From: Dermacentor variabilis
Taxonomy: Eukaryota > Arthropoda > Arachnida > Ixodida > Ixodidae
DNA: 64,000 nt
Direction of reading: 5' to 3'
NCBI RefSeq assembly: GCF_050947875.1
Contig: NC_134570.1
Span: 108,573,122 to 108,637,121, forward strand
Of this stretch, positions 1 to 11,500 are shown in pieces. The stretch's first letter is position 1. The number at the start of each line of letters is the position of its first letter. The notes below the pieces were generated by a model. It saw nothing but the letters and a program-made list of their open reading frames with translations, searched no databases and had not been told where the DNA came from. The position numbers and the translations under genes are program-made.

Positions 1-790
1 TCATGTACTAATTGTGGCCATGTCGTCCCTGCAAACTTCTTAATCTCATCCGCCCACCTAACTTTCTGCCGCCCCCTGCTACGCTTCCCTTCCCTTGGAA
101 TCCAGTCCGTAACCCTTAATGACCATCGGTTATCTTCCCTCCTCATTACATGTCCTGCCCATGCCCCCCCCCCCCACTTCTTTTTCTTGATTTCAACTAA
201 GATGTCATTAACTCGCGTTTGTTCCCTCACCCAATATGCTCTTTTCTTATCCCTTAACGTTACACCCATCATTCTTCTTTCCATAGCTCGTTGCGTCGTC
301 CTCATTTAAGTAGAACCCTTCTCGTAAGCCTCCAGGCTTCTGCCCCGTAGGTGAGTACTGGTAAGACACAGCTATTATATACTTTTCTCTTGAGGGATAA
401 TGGCAACCTGCTGTTCATAATCTGAGAATGCCTGCCAAACGCACCCCAGCCCATTCTTATTCTTCTGATTATTTCAGTCTCATGATCCGGATCTGCGGTC
501 ACTACCTGTCCTAAGTAGATGTATTCCTTTGCCACTTCCAGTGCCTCGCTACCTATCGTAAACTGCTGTTCCCTTCCGAGACTGTTAAACATTACTTTAG
601 TTTTCTGCAGATTAATTTTTAGACCTATCCTTCTGCTTTGCCTCTCCAGGTCAGCGAACATGCATTGCAATTGGTCCCCTGAGTTACTAAGCAAGGCAGT
701 ATCATCAGCGAATCGCAAGTTTAGACTAAAGGATTCTCCATTAACTTTTATCCCCAATTCTTCCCAATCCAGGACTCTGAATACTAGCTA
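1..790 (-). mobile_element. 5'-truncated non-LTR retrotransposon, reverse transcriptase C-terminal half
   Basis: Reading the - strand from 757 to 302 gives 151 residues of an endonuclease/reverse-transcriptase type protein. The catalytic motif FADD is near its start, followed by the thumb-like region with LTYGAEAW. Homologous protein continues from about 300 to 1 in another frame (AMERRMMGV, then a VRWADEIKKF-like C-terminus). One base appears lost near 305, so the chain is broken and the copy is dead. A C-run near 165-176 adds another frame problem. Recognisable homology begins only near 790, so the element is 5'-truncated, and it runs off the window at base 1. The family looks RTE-like; the exact clade is inferred. 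Confidence 0.85.
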
Positions 791-3111
791 ATAATAAGCT
801 CGGTCACTGTGAGACAACACGTTAGCAGGATCGCCAGGTTACTTCAGACGAGATTATAATTTTACAGTAACAACAGTAAAAACGCATCGTTTAGCACAAA
901 GCTCCCCTTGCATTGTGACGCGCAATATTGTGATTATTTGAGAGACTAAAACCATTAGGTTTTAGTTCAGCTAATAAGTGTCGCTGTTCTTCGGCAAGCT
1001 GACGACTCCACACTGAAGAGCGAGAGAGAGAGAATGAAACCTTTATTTGAAGTAGTGACTGAAGAGCGAAATTAAATTATAGCAATCGCCTTTGAACTCA
1101 GTGTAATGACGTCCTGAGTCTATAGAGACTGCTGTCACGCATGATCGTCACACTTAATACCCTATTCTAACTTTATAGCATCGAGTCAACACGCAAAATT
1201 TCACGATTTACTTGCAAGGCAAAAATAAATTCGCCCTCGTGGCTTCAGAACCAGACCCGCTACCCGCAGCGGGCTACCTTGGGCGCACCTTTCCCAAGTG
1301 ACCCTCAGGGTGATTGCCTCAACCGCAAGAAGATTCCCCGCTGCACCAAACGAGATTTAATCCCACCGTATGCATGGTTCAAACCTCCTATAGGCAGCCT
1401 TACCCACCAGGAGGTGGTGCTGTAGCCGAGACTTCGTGTGGGGGCACCATTCACTTCATCGGTCCCCAGCGCCTGGCAACATCTCCGTGGAAAACTTGTG
1501 GCGTACCTGCCCACATTGCTCAGCTTCAGCGTCGGCGGCTACAACCTATAGTGTACGTGCCTTGGCATAAGACAGATCCGGCAGCGCTAGCTGTCAAGAG
1601 TGCGCTCTCATCCCACGAGACCGCCAGACTATGGTTATTGGCTCCATGGGACCAACCATCGAGCACTATATGGTGCATTAAATCGCCGAAACCGGCCTAC
1701 ATTTATACATTTATCGTCTGTGCCGTTGGGAAATCTTTCAGAAAATAAAAAGAAAAGAAGAAACACCTCTGCCGGTCGCGAAGCGAGAGTTGCAGTTATC
1801 GCGATTATCATGATGCAGTTATTGTAATATCAAGTGGTAAGTGTATACCACTGCTCAAAGATACCCACGCCACCTCATTCACGTTGGGTGGTATCACAGA
1901 GATGGCGAAGCGATCACAGAGATGAAGCCATCTCTGTTACTTGTGACGACGTATACATCGCGACAAGTCGCCAAAGCGCCGCCTTCACGTATAGCTGCGA
2001 CTACATCATTTGTTTAAAACGAGGTAAAAGGTGCCTTATGTAAAAACGAGGTAAAATGCCTTACTCCACCTGTGGAAGGAGTTTGGGGGAATAACAGAGA
2101 TAGGATGTGAAGAGGAAAGAGGGTGGAGGTATGGTGAATATGATGACAGCTGCATCGCATACTGTTTCCGTGCAACGCGCACGTGCACGCTTCACAGCAC
2201 AGCACAGTCATCCTCGCGGGCAGAGGTAGAAGTTACTGCAGTGTAGCTAGGAGACTGTCTGTATAGCCTTCATGGTTTTTGCCGCTGTTAGCGCCACTGG
2301 CGTACTTAAACCATACAGTATCAGCTGCAGGGCGTCGATTGTTTGTCGCAGCATGGTTTTGATGACAGAGTTCGATGGTGATATCTGAGTGCACTGTCCT
2401 TGCTCGCGCTGACAGCCTAAGGCCCCTGAGCGCGGCGGCAAGCGTGGCCATACATTGAATTCCGGGCTTGCGCGGCTGGCTTGAAGTAATGATTTGGAGA
2501 GATCTACCGATGCCGATTCAACTACCTTCTGCTGGACCTGAGGAATTGTAAACAGGGAGCACTCGCTTGGACCTACAGCTTATCTACGCCGACGACGCGT
2601 TCGTCTCCTCCAGTTTTGCACGGGCGCTGCCACCTCCTTGTGGGACATACTTGTATTGCTCATTTGGTTCAGTATTTTTATCTCCTTTTTCTATTGAGGA
2701 CAATCCTTGGAATTGGCCTCGTGGGGTTCATCGCAATTCGAGCACTTCATTTCTTTTACTGTGAATGAGTGTAGGTCATGGCTGCCGGCACAGCGGAGGC
2801 CTGTCTGGCCTGTCCGTACAGCGCTGACTTAACTTAGCTTTAGGCACTTGTGACATTGCAGTGGTCGGGACACATAAGGACGCACCGAGTGTCTCATGTC
2901 ATGACCTTAACATGATGAGGGAGCGTGTCTCCCTCGAAAAGAAGCTTGACGCTCGCCGAGCTACCGAAGCGGTGAAAATCGATGACCATTGTTGAAGACA
3001 GAAGCCTTTGTAGCTCGCTGATGCCAATCACGACATCGAAATAACACCTGATGGGACCACCGTGCACGACAAACGACCTGACTTATATGTGTCCTAGTAT
3101 GCGTACGGTTT
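791..3111. other. intergenic stretch without a recognised gene
   Basis: I see no supportable gene here. There is a short GA-rich run at 1020-1034 followed by an AT-rich tail, which resembles the 3' end of a non-LTR element in reverse orientation. Overlapping frames on both strands at 1305-1748 stay open for 70-144 codons but match nothing I know and show no codon bias that separates them. Confidence 0.4.
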
Positions 3112-3447
3112 TCAATTTTTCCAGGGGCGGCCTGCGTCGGGTACTTCCACAGTGACTACGCTTTTCTTGGTGTTGAAACGCACTTCGTTAATTCCTTTCG
3201 GAGCCATATTACCGAAGTAGGTGTTAAGAATCTGTCTGTGTACATAATTTAAATTCTTAGCGACGTCGAGAGGCACAAAAACAATACTGTAAGTCGGAGA
3301 AGGCGATCCGATGGGGCCCTGCTCTCTCACGTCTTTAGTTATCTTGCGGTATTTTCTCTTCAGTCGCTTTCCCTCCACGACGGTGTAGTCGTTGTCGGAG
3401 TCCATTGGCTCGATGCTGGAAAAAAGGGGAGCCGGGCGCATCTCCAT
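3112..3447 (-). pseudogene. fragment of a non-LTR retrotransposon ORF1 (gag-like N-terminus)
   Basis: The - strand frame gives 111 residues. A charged start (MDSDNDYTVVEGKRLKRKYRK) is followed by a segment of the type YSIVFVPLDVAKNLN..RQILNTYFGN, then EVRFNTKKSVVTVEVPDA. This pattern is common at the N-terminus of ORF1 of tick I/LOA-like retrotransposons, before the zinc knuckles. The knuckles and all of ORF2 are missing, so this is a truncated remnant. It could also be a short domesticated protein, but nothing in the sequence supports that. Confidence 0.6.
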
Positions 3448-3639
3448 GTTTCAGGTGGAAAGCCATCCCTGCGGGACACAGCGCGAAGAGGTGTGCTGTT
3501 GCGTACTCCAGGGTAGCGTACCGTACTGCTGCCGAGAAGTAGCGACGCCTGCCTATCGAAGCTCGACCGACATTACTTATTGGGTAGCGTGGCGTTGTCG
3601 GCGGGCAGCAGGCATCCGGTAGATCATGGCGACCAAGCA

Positions 3640-4170
3640 GGGGCGAGACGATTTGCTAGTGCGAAACTTGCACTGTTTATTCAAAGGTAGTTGAAAGAAA
3701 ATAAGGAAAGCATGAAGTATGAAGTCTCAAGTAAGAAGTATATCAAAGTACATTTCGGAGCGCCTTAATAGCTCTCTACAAGTGTGGGCGGGATCTTGCT
3801 TCCATCGATGACACGTGACAGGCACGGAGAGAGGGCCCCTCCTCCTGCAATACCAAGCACGGGTAGAAGAGGTCGATCCTCTCATCGACGAATCCGGGGA
3901 GAAGGTCGGGTGAATGACCCCTCCGGTGCACGTGGGCTCTGGTTCAGAGAAGGTCGGATGAATGACCCCTCCGGTGCACGTGGGCTCCGGTTCAGAGAAG
4001 GTCGGGTGAATGACCCCTCCGGTGCACGGGGGCTCCGGCTCAGGTGTTAGGGTGAATGACCTGTCGCCACTTGGTGTCAGACGCCACCCCTAACAGTGCT
4101 CGACGCAAGTCACGGCGTGCCGTCTGTCATCGTCTCGGACGCTTCTCGTCCAAGAAGCACAATTAAGCCT
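3640..4170. repeat. probable LTR or LTR-adjacent repeat carrying 48-bp tandem units
   Basis: The segment has the look of a recurrent tick retroelement end: an AT-rich lead with GC-rich sequence after it, then TGGTGTCAGACGC at about 4072, which resembles a primer binding site. No second LTR is found in the window, so the call rests on recognition and is uncertain. It contains the tandem array listed separately. Confidence 0.35.
3901..4044. repeat. 48-bp tandem repeat, three units
   Basis: Units start at 3901, 3949 and 3997 with GAAGGTCGG. They differ at only a few positions. Since 48 is divisible by 3, the + frame stays open and encodes a 16-residue repeat ending ..DPSGARGL.FR, but I do not take this as a protein. 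Confidence 0.9.
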
Positions 4171-4609
4171 CCACTGTGACAACTATCGCAGCAAGGCCAA
4201 GAAGCTACGGTTGCTCAGATAGCTTCCAGTACAACTCCGAAACACAAAGCGACAATAAAATTGGCATGATTGTGCCGAACGGAGGGTGGGCCACGGTCGC
4301 ACATATCGCGCGCTTGACATGGGCAGTCACTGATCTTACTAGCGCAAAGACGACAGTGCAAATGGTAAAAGCTTTTGTACACCTGGCGACAAAATATTGC
4401 GGCGCACGAGATCTGGGAGAAAGCTGAATATCTCCGCAACCTCACAACGCAGTCTGGTATGTGCTTTTCGGGCCTCGACTAGAATATGCTAACAACATTG
4501 TCGAATACAGTTTTGCTGGCTACTGCTACAGGCTGCTTGGGAATTGAACGTTTTCGGAGATCCCGTGGTCCGTAAACTTTTGTCGTCGGATGCACATTAT
4601 AAAAAAAAG

Positions 4610-4905
4610 AAAGTCGCAGTTTCGCCCGAAAGGCGAAGCATCGATTGCGATAGCGAATTCGTAGACAGCCATAGAATGTAAGCATAGTTGTTTCATCGGC
4701 CGTATAAATTTGGAAACATTCGCTTACTAACTAAATTAACAAGCATGGTGTCAACGCACACAGGCAAACATGAACACATCAGATTCGATGGACGCGGACA
4801 CTTGCCGTCAAAACGCTGACGTGACGAGGCGTGGCAGCAGCAATGAGCGAAGTGACCTTCGTGCTGCCTATATCGCTTCAACGCACACTGAGCGGCGAAA
4901 ACTCA
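4610..4905 (+). repeat. dispersed repeat, copy 1 (partner at 26036-26312)
   Basis: It starts with the GC-balanced motif TTTCGCCCGAAAGGCGAAGC (itself a small hairpin) and runs through a TAACTAAATTAACAAGC block to a CGCTTCAACGC.. end. The same order of blocks, diverged, appears at 26036-26312 inside a TA-flanked element. This copy is therefore probably the rump of a related transposon whose ends are lost. Confidence 0.75.
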
Positions 4906-5965
4906 GCATGCACATACGTATGTAGCATGTCCCACGTAGCCAGACTTTAAGAATGTCCAAATGCAACGTAGCTGGACATGAACCAAGGTGGTAGTTGCCG
5001 TCTCTTGGAACCACTCAGATTATTTTTTTTTTACATTCCACCTAATTACATAATCAATCTTAATTAATCAACTTCTCAAATATTTTAATTTGATGAAAAG
5101 TGTCAATGAGAAAATTGTAGAGAAAGATGAAAAACTCCCGACACAGCTTTCTGTTGCTCTATACATGCTACATAAAAGTGTTTTTCCGAGCGTGAAAGAA
5201 GCCCGCAAATACACGCAAAGTGTATATATACTACTGACGGCACTCACGAGTGAAAGCTGCCTCAGTGATATTAAAAAAGGTGAATAATATTCACCAGTGA
5301 CTTAAGCATACGAGTTTATAGTAGGCATAGTGAGTCACTTGTTTCATCGCATTTCATTGGCTATATATGAAGTTATCTTGTGCAAAACATCGAGAACCCT
5401 GAACTGCGCATTATATTTCACTTGAGCTCGCTAATTACTCGACCGCATCAGTCAGGTGTATTATGCAAATGTTATTCATGAGTGTTTTAGTGGTATCGAT
5501 GACAAGGTGTTCGATTAGAGGCTGCGGATATCGCAGTAGAATAATGAATCGTATTCGCTAACGACAGAAGCCTCCCGACGAGGGCCTAGTGATTATCATC
5601 GAATCACCCTTTATTGTCCCGTTTAATAGCCAAGAGTGGGCTGTCCAGCAAGCCCTAGAGGCGGCGACGAGGCAAGGCCTCGAAGTTCCCTGATGGGAGA
5701 CCTGAGCCCGGGTCGTCAAATTTGCCGGATTCAAAATAAAGTTGTTTCAATCCATGACCAAATCGCATGTATATCATTAACTCAACGTACTCATGCTGAC
5801 GTTTCCTTTCAATTAATTTCGAGAATTGTCATCTGCTGTGTCGCTCTGATAACGAAGTAGAAAATAAGCAGTAGCAGGATAGCTACTTATCTCTCACCTC
5901 GCTCTTTCATTTTCAGGGTGTTAACTCATAGTATGTTCGCAAATTTTCAGAAGTCTTGAAGTTCA
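4906..5965. other. AT-rich intergenic stretch
   Basis: No gene or repeat with clear ends is visible. The 65-codon frame at 5090-5287 has low complexity and no family resemblance. Confidence 0.4.
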
Positions 5966-5984
5966 AATGTTCCTGTGTTATGCC

Positions 5985-6131
5985 TGGATTAAGTTCATTG
6001 GCCTTTGGATTATTTCGGCTGGCGTTTGGATTAAATTGAGTGGTGCTTGGATTAAATTCAGTGGCGCTCGGATTAAAATTACTGGTACTCGGATTAAATT
6101 GACTGGCGCTTGGATTAAATTGAGCGGGAAA
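5985..6131. repeat. 21-bp tandem repeat, about seven units
   Basis: Units begin with GGATTAAAT or a variant at steps of 21 bp from 5985 to about 6111. The - strand stays open for 127 codons (6296-5913) and reads as a seven-residue repeat of the form FNPSxxQ. Both strands remain open because the period is a multiple of three. Confidence 0.9.
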
Positions 6132-6485
6132 GCCTGTAGTATGGGGCAGTGTGTCGTCCGTATCGTTGGTCCGTATAGCAAAGCAATGGGAGGACCGGGG
6201 AAGCTTCTGCGATGATGCCATAGAGAAAGAAATTTCTTTCTCTATGATGATGCCACCAAATCGGCGCTCCGATCGACCAGGGTGCCTAGCGCACAAAATT
6301 TAAATATGTTGTGCGGAACCTTCTGCATTTATAAACTCAAACACTCTCAAAACACAATTGAAATTATTATAATTTGCAAAAAATAAATAATAAAGATTGT
6401 TAGGATACATCAATAACGCCATCTAGGCTTGCACGTTTGCAACCATAGATGATGCAGTGTTTCTGATCGTCTGCTCAGCGTTTCG

Positions 6486-7339
6486 ACACGGCAAGACACC
6501 CTGACGGCATATACTTGTACGCTGATGCTAGCGTTGGTGCACGGGGCTCCGCTATAGCAGTCGTGAATAACAACCTCCAAACTCTACATACTGAGTTACC
6601 CAGAGACAGATCCGACCTTAGCGGAACTGACAGCCATCGCAACTGCGATCAAACACATGCCCCTTAGTAACTCAGCCTACCCAAGAATCATATTTACCGA
6701 CTCCATGGCGGCTTGCAGGAAATTGTTGCACAACGATCTCCCTGCCCACACTTCGACATTTATTCAAGAGCACCTTCAGGGTCCTCTGGAAATCATCTGG
6801 ATACCTGGTCATGACGGACTGCCGGGAAATGAAAGAGCTAATCAGCTCGCCTGCGAGACTTTGAACCAGGCACCCTGCATTCCGCGACCAGCCCAGACGA
6901 AAAGGTGGGCTCCTCTGCTTCTGCGGCCATATCAAGAGGCAAGACGCAAGTTCCCCAAGCTCAGCAAAGTGCTCACCCGTGAACAAGGTGTACTGATTCG
7001 TCAGGCCCAGACTGAAACACTCCCTACACCAGCAAGAATGCACCTCCTCCGCGGCCTCTTACCTGAAGATCCCCCACCCTGCCGATACTGTGGCGAACAC
7101 CCGAACACATCCCATATCCTCTGGTCCTGTGGACCACCCCCACCTCCCCTTCCTGCCCCCACAAATCTTTCCCCTAAACCCCATGCCGGGTGGCTGACAG
7201 AAGCAGCCAGCGCCGACGACCAACGGTACCTTGCGGCGTTTATCAGTGCTGCATTGAAGAATGCCGCAAGCGAGGCTCTGGACTGAGGGCCTTTCTACGT
7301 TACCACCGAACATGAAAATAAAGTTTTTTTTCTCTCTCT
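6486..7339 (+). mobile_element. 5'-truncated non-LTR retrotransposon with RNase H domain and target duplication
   Basis: This is the 3' end of a tick I/LOA-type ORF2. The early part encodes YLYADAS (first RNase H aspartate), broken by a frame change before 6657. From 6657 to 7286 a 209-residue frame carries FTDSMAA and the helix WIPGHDGLPGNERANQLAC, then a C-terminal zinc-finger-like CRYCGEHPNTSHILWSC. The 3' end is a short A-rich sequence with CT repeats. The insert is bounded by a perfect 12-bp duplication, CTCAGCGTTTCG, at 6474-6485 and 7340-7351. This marks target-primed integration of a 5'-truncated copy. Confidence 0.93.
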
Positions 7340-7351
7340 CTCAGCGTTTCG

Positions 7352-7651
7352 GTTGCGGAAGACAAACACAGGCTCGTCTGCTCGTTCCGTTCGGTAAGAA
7401 TGCATTTGCCTTTGCTATCAAAGTATTTAGAAACACGCGAGAATGAAAAGCCCACAAGCAGCAACTGCACTGTGCCTGGTGGTTGCATGGAATTCCTTTC
7501 ACGTTGCAGCAGCCAGAAAAGCCGCCGCCGGGTTTTACAGAAGAAAAATATGAGAATGCTGTGTGACGGATGCTGTTACCATCGTTTGCATAAGGGTGCC
7601 AAAGGGCAAGAATACAACCAATTGTTGTAATCGTTGTGTACGAACCGCGGT

Positions 7652-7705
<54 letters not shown>

Positions 7706-8429
7706 CAAGACTCTTGCAAATCCAGCGCTTGCCGTGCGGGTAATTAATGCAAACGCGGCATGAAAAACCACAGCAAGCAATCGGCGAGCTCCGCTCGGAC
7801 ATGCATGACCTCCGAGACACCTATACTTGCCAATCCCAGAGGCCCTGTATTGCATCATTATGGCTCCGCTTGCAAGCAATGACTTGATGCTACAGCGACA
7901 GACGACGCTGCAGTAGACCGGAGTGCTTCAGCACCCCAGGCCGTCATCGCAAAAAGAGCCGCCTTTACGCCCTCGGACGACATACTGCCCTATTCCAGTA
8001 CACCATACTCACGTTTCAGTAACGCCCCAGTCACGGTTGCCCATGGTTGCCTATGAGTATCAGATCTCGAAGGCTATGATTTTGAGCCTGCTTGCAGTGA
8101 AAGTGATTGTGGTGCCCGAAGCACGTCATGGTTATTCATGGTCGTATGTTCACTGCAGCCATTTTTGAGCACCTTGGTTTTTGTAAAACTCATATCTTTA
8201 TGTTATCTTTGTTACAGGAACAAGAAAACTATGAAGAAAGTAGGAAGCCATATCAAAAAGCTTTTACTCTGGGCAGTCAAAATAACCATTGACGTCGTTA
8301 CCGCCATTACTTACCCTTGTCGTGGCTAGTTAAGGCAACTTTGGCTACAGCTCTGGCCATTACTTCACAAATGCTGCACTGCTCTACAACAACCGCATGA
8401 ACATCGACATCGCTCTACAAGTAAAAAAA
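7352..8429. other. region upstream of PSMB6, with a CA microsatellite
   Basis: Probably promoter and 5' leader of the proteasome gene, but no core promoter element can be named with confidence. No coding sequence is recognised. The open frame at 7535-7879 (- strand) is only the shadow of the microsatellite. Confidence 0.35.
7655..7703. repeat. (CA)n microsatellite
   Basis: An uninterrupted run of about 24 CA units. Confidence 0.97.
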
Positions 8430-8555
8430 ATGGCGTTCCCGAATGTGTTGGGTCATTCTTCGTTTCCTCAAATCGGCACAGATATGAATTTATTCGCTCC
8501 CCCTGACTTGAGTGACGTTGTTCCCGACTGGATGAGATCTGAACATTCAACAGGG
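8430..8555 (+). CDS. PSMB6: PSMB6 exon 1 (propeptide)
   Basis: It encodes residues 1-42, ending ..EHSTG. The donor is GTGAGC, phase 0. The exon boundary falls exactly at the autolytic cleavage site, so the whole propeptide sits in one exon. Confidence 0.93.
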
Positions 8556-11500
8556 GTGAGCATCTCTCAGCCTATGTGATCGAGCGTGAGCGTATTTGCT
8601 TTCACGTGTGTTGGTTGCATGAGACAACCGGCGCTCGCAGTGACATGCAATTATGTCAGAGCTTACTTATCTCCCAAGCGCAGGCACCTTTTGCCACCTT
8701 CTTTCTTTTTCTCGAACTTTTCTATAAGCGTGTTGTTTCTGCGTTTCAGACAACTGTTATTGCGGTGGAGTTTGATGGCGGCGTCGTGATCGGTGCGGAT
8801 TCTCGGACGAGCACAGGGTACGGTTTCTCAATCATGCTTGTTTTGCTCTTGCTGTGTGATCGGTTAGACTAGACGTGTGTAAAAAGTTTTTTTTTCTGTG
8901 TATGGTATATGTTGTAGCTTAAATTAATCTGCGTGTCAAGTTGAGTAGTGCTGCCATATGTGTCGCAAAATAACTTTAGTGGCAACACAAACCGAGCGTA
9001 CTCGCGTTGATGTTGCTTTGCTTTTGCTCGTGAGCTTCAGAACTCGCCGAGGAGCGCTATGTCTCGAAAGGACGGAAGAAGTGTAGAAGGTAGAGTAACT
9101 GCTTGGCTGCCAATTTCGCATTTTATTCGGATAGACTACTTATAGCTGCTACCACACAGGTCGCATAGTCAGAAGGTGGTTTGGTGTGCGTGACACTGCA
9201 GGAGCTACGCGCGGCAGAGCATGCTGGTCGCAGTCGCTGGTCATACTGCTTGAGTGGAATATGATAGAGGATTGGGCAAGCCTATGTGTTGCTGTTCATG
9301 ACTTATCCCGTAATCAGCTGATTTGAATTTGCTGCAGCAGCACAGGGACGTCTTTCAGAGAACTCCAATTACTGTCGCCCTCAATCAGTCGAACCCATCC
9401 TATGCTCGTAAATTTTTCTCGGCCATATCACTCCATCTAAAATCTATTAACACCCGACTATATGTGTGTGTCTATTCCCTTGAGACCCATTCTGTTACTG
9501 TATCAGACAATCGGTTACATATTCATTGCATGACGTAACCTGCCGAACTCTACTACTCTATAATCTCTACTAGAATTTCACCTTTCTGCTTTTTATATAT
9601 AAGCCACAGTGCCATCTTGCCATCTCTTAATGTTGTGTACATCTCTTCATTTTTGGGCGCTCATTGCATGGTCCTTAGTTGCTTTCGAACTTCTTTCTTG
9701 GCCCCTAATTTTCGGCCTTATGGGTTGGTACCAGGTGAATACGGTGACTGCATACTTTCCATTGCAGTGGTATCAACCAGCTGTCATTACTTACTGTTTG
9801 CTAACCGTCAATTACCTATAAAAGTACTTTTGTCCTGATGTGGGTTCTTTTATACTGCTTTATTTTTTTAAATCTTTAAATGCTCCTTAGGCAGGTCTTT
9901 AATCTAAATCGGTCTCTTGCAGGGCTTACGTGGCCAACCGTGTCTCTGACAAGCTGACACGTGTGACAGACCGAATCTACTGCTGCCGCTCGGGTTCCGC
10001 TGCAGACACGCAGGCCATTGCGGACATAGTAACTTACCACCTCAGCTTCTACGAGTGAGTCACAATTCATTCTTCAGACTACACTGAGGCCTCGTTTACA
10101 GATGAAAACAGACAGCAACATTTGGCTTGAATGCAGAATGAAGCTTGAATTATGCTTTAATCCTTTTCTTTTTTTTTTCCCGGTCCTCATGTCGTTTTAA
10201 AGGTACCCTGAAATGATTTTGACAACATTGTACAAACGTACCGAGTCTTTAGGCTAGGTCCTTCTGATCATTAAGGGACACATTTAAGCACTTCGTGTGA
10301 AACATGTAATTCATTATAAGGTTTTAAAAATGTGCATCGCTACTGATCGCAGCAATGCTGCTCGAGTTTTCAGCCACCCCATCACCATTTACATAGGGGG
10401 CACGCGGGCACGTGCCACTTCAGTTGGGCGAGCTATCCAATTGGCTACCCATGTTGTGTCATTGATAATTTTTCCAATCAACTTAATTGTGAACAAATGT
10501 TGTTTGTAATAGCTGGAATGTTGGTTAATCTGTCTCTACAAAAGGAAAGTAACAGAGAGAGAATACATGACACTTTATCTCTGCACTTAGGCACTTTTGG
10601 CACACAGCAAGTGTCGTCTGCATGTGTTACATGCTTTATAGTTGATACGAGCTGTGCAGTCAAAGTTGGTTTCAAAGTTCCTTTTCACGAGGGCCATGAA
10701 TCTTTCTAATCTCGTTGTGGGCTGCAAATCTAGCAATTGTAGACAGGTCAAGCTGCAACATTACTTCCCTCTGCAAGGCAACAGGTAAGCGGAGTGGCTG
10801 CAGTGCATTAGGCTGCTGATATCCGATATATGCCAGGATCTATGCGTTTGCAGCTGTCACTTCATGTTGGAAGATTACTACCTCAATAGAAAATTTTAGG
10901 TAAAAGCAGGCAGACTGAGCGTTTTGCAAGATAGGCGGAGACACAAACATGAGCGGCCCGTAGGCCACTCACATTTGGTTCTTTGTTTCAGGTCCTTCGT
11001 TTAACGCAAGAAAATGAAGTCGAAAATATCATATCAGTACTCCTGTTTTCACAGCTTTAGCAGTATGGTTATTGAGCGATGCTCGAGTTTTGGAATGTTG
11101 CACAGCAGTTCAGTTTCTAATTTGAATAATAGTGACAATTCTATTCTCATGTCACAGCTGTTACAATCCCTGTGTGTATAATTACTGTATATTCTCGTGT
11201 ATAAGCTGCTCCCATGTATAATCTGCGCCCCCACTTCCAGATGCAAAAATTGGAAAGAAAGATACCAGAACATGCCATAAATGCGCCTAGTCCCACAAAG
11301 TGCTACAAGATAGTGCCAGTTAGTTTTTCCCACTCGCCACATGCCATTATCATCATCGTTGCGAGTCTGCCTAACAGACAGAGTGAAGGCTTGTCGTGCC
11401 GACTGCCGAACGGACTTGGCCGGGATTCCTGGTGGCTTGACAAATAGGCTGCAACCGCTCTATGTTTGCGTAAACCGGCCATTCAAGACAGAATTTCGGC

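Noticed and set aside
1305..1748. Overlapping frames on both strands in a GC-rich block
   Set aside because: No resemblance to a protein, and no splice or promoter context.
7535..7879. 114-codon - strand frame with a long Val-Cys run
   Set aside because: It is the translation of the CA microsatellite.
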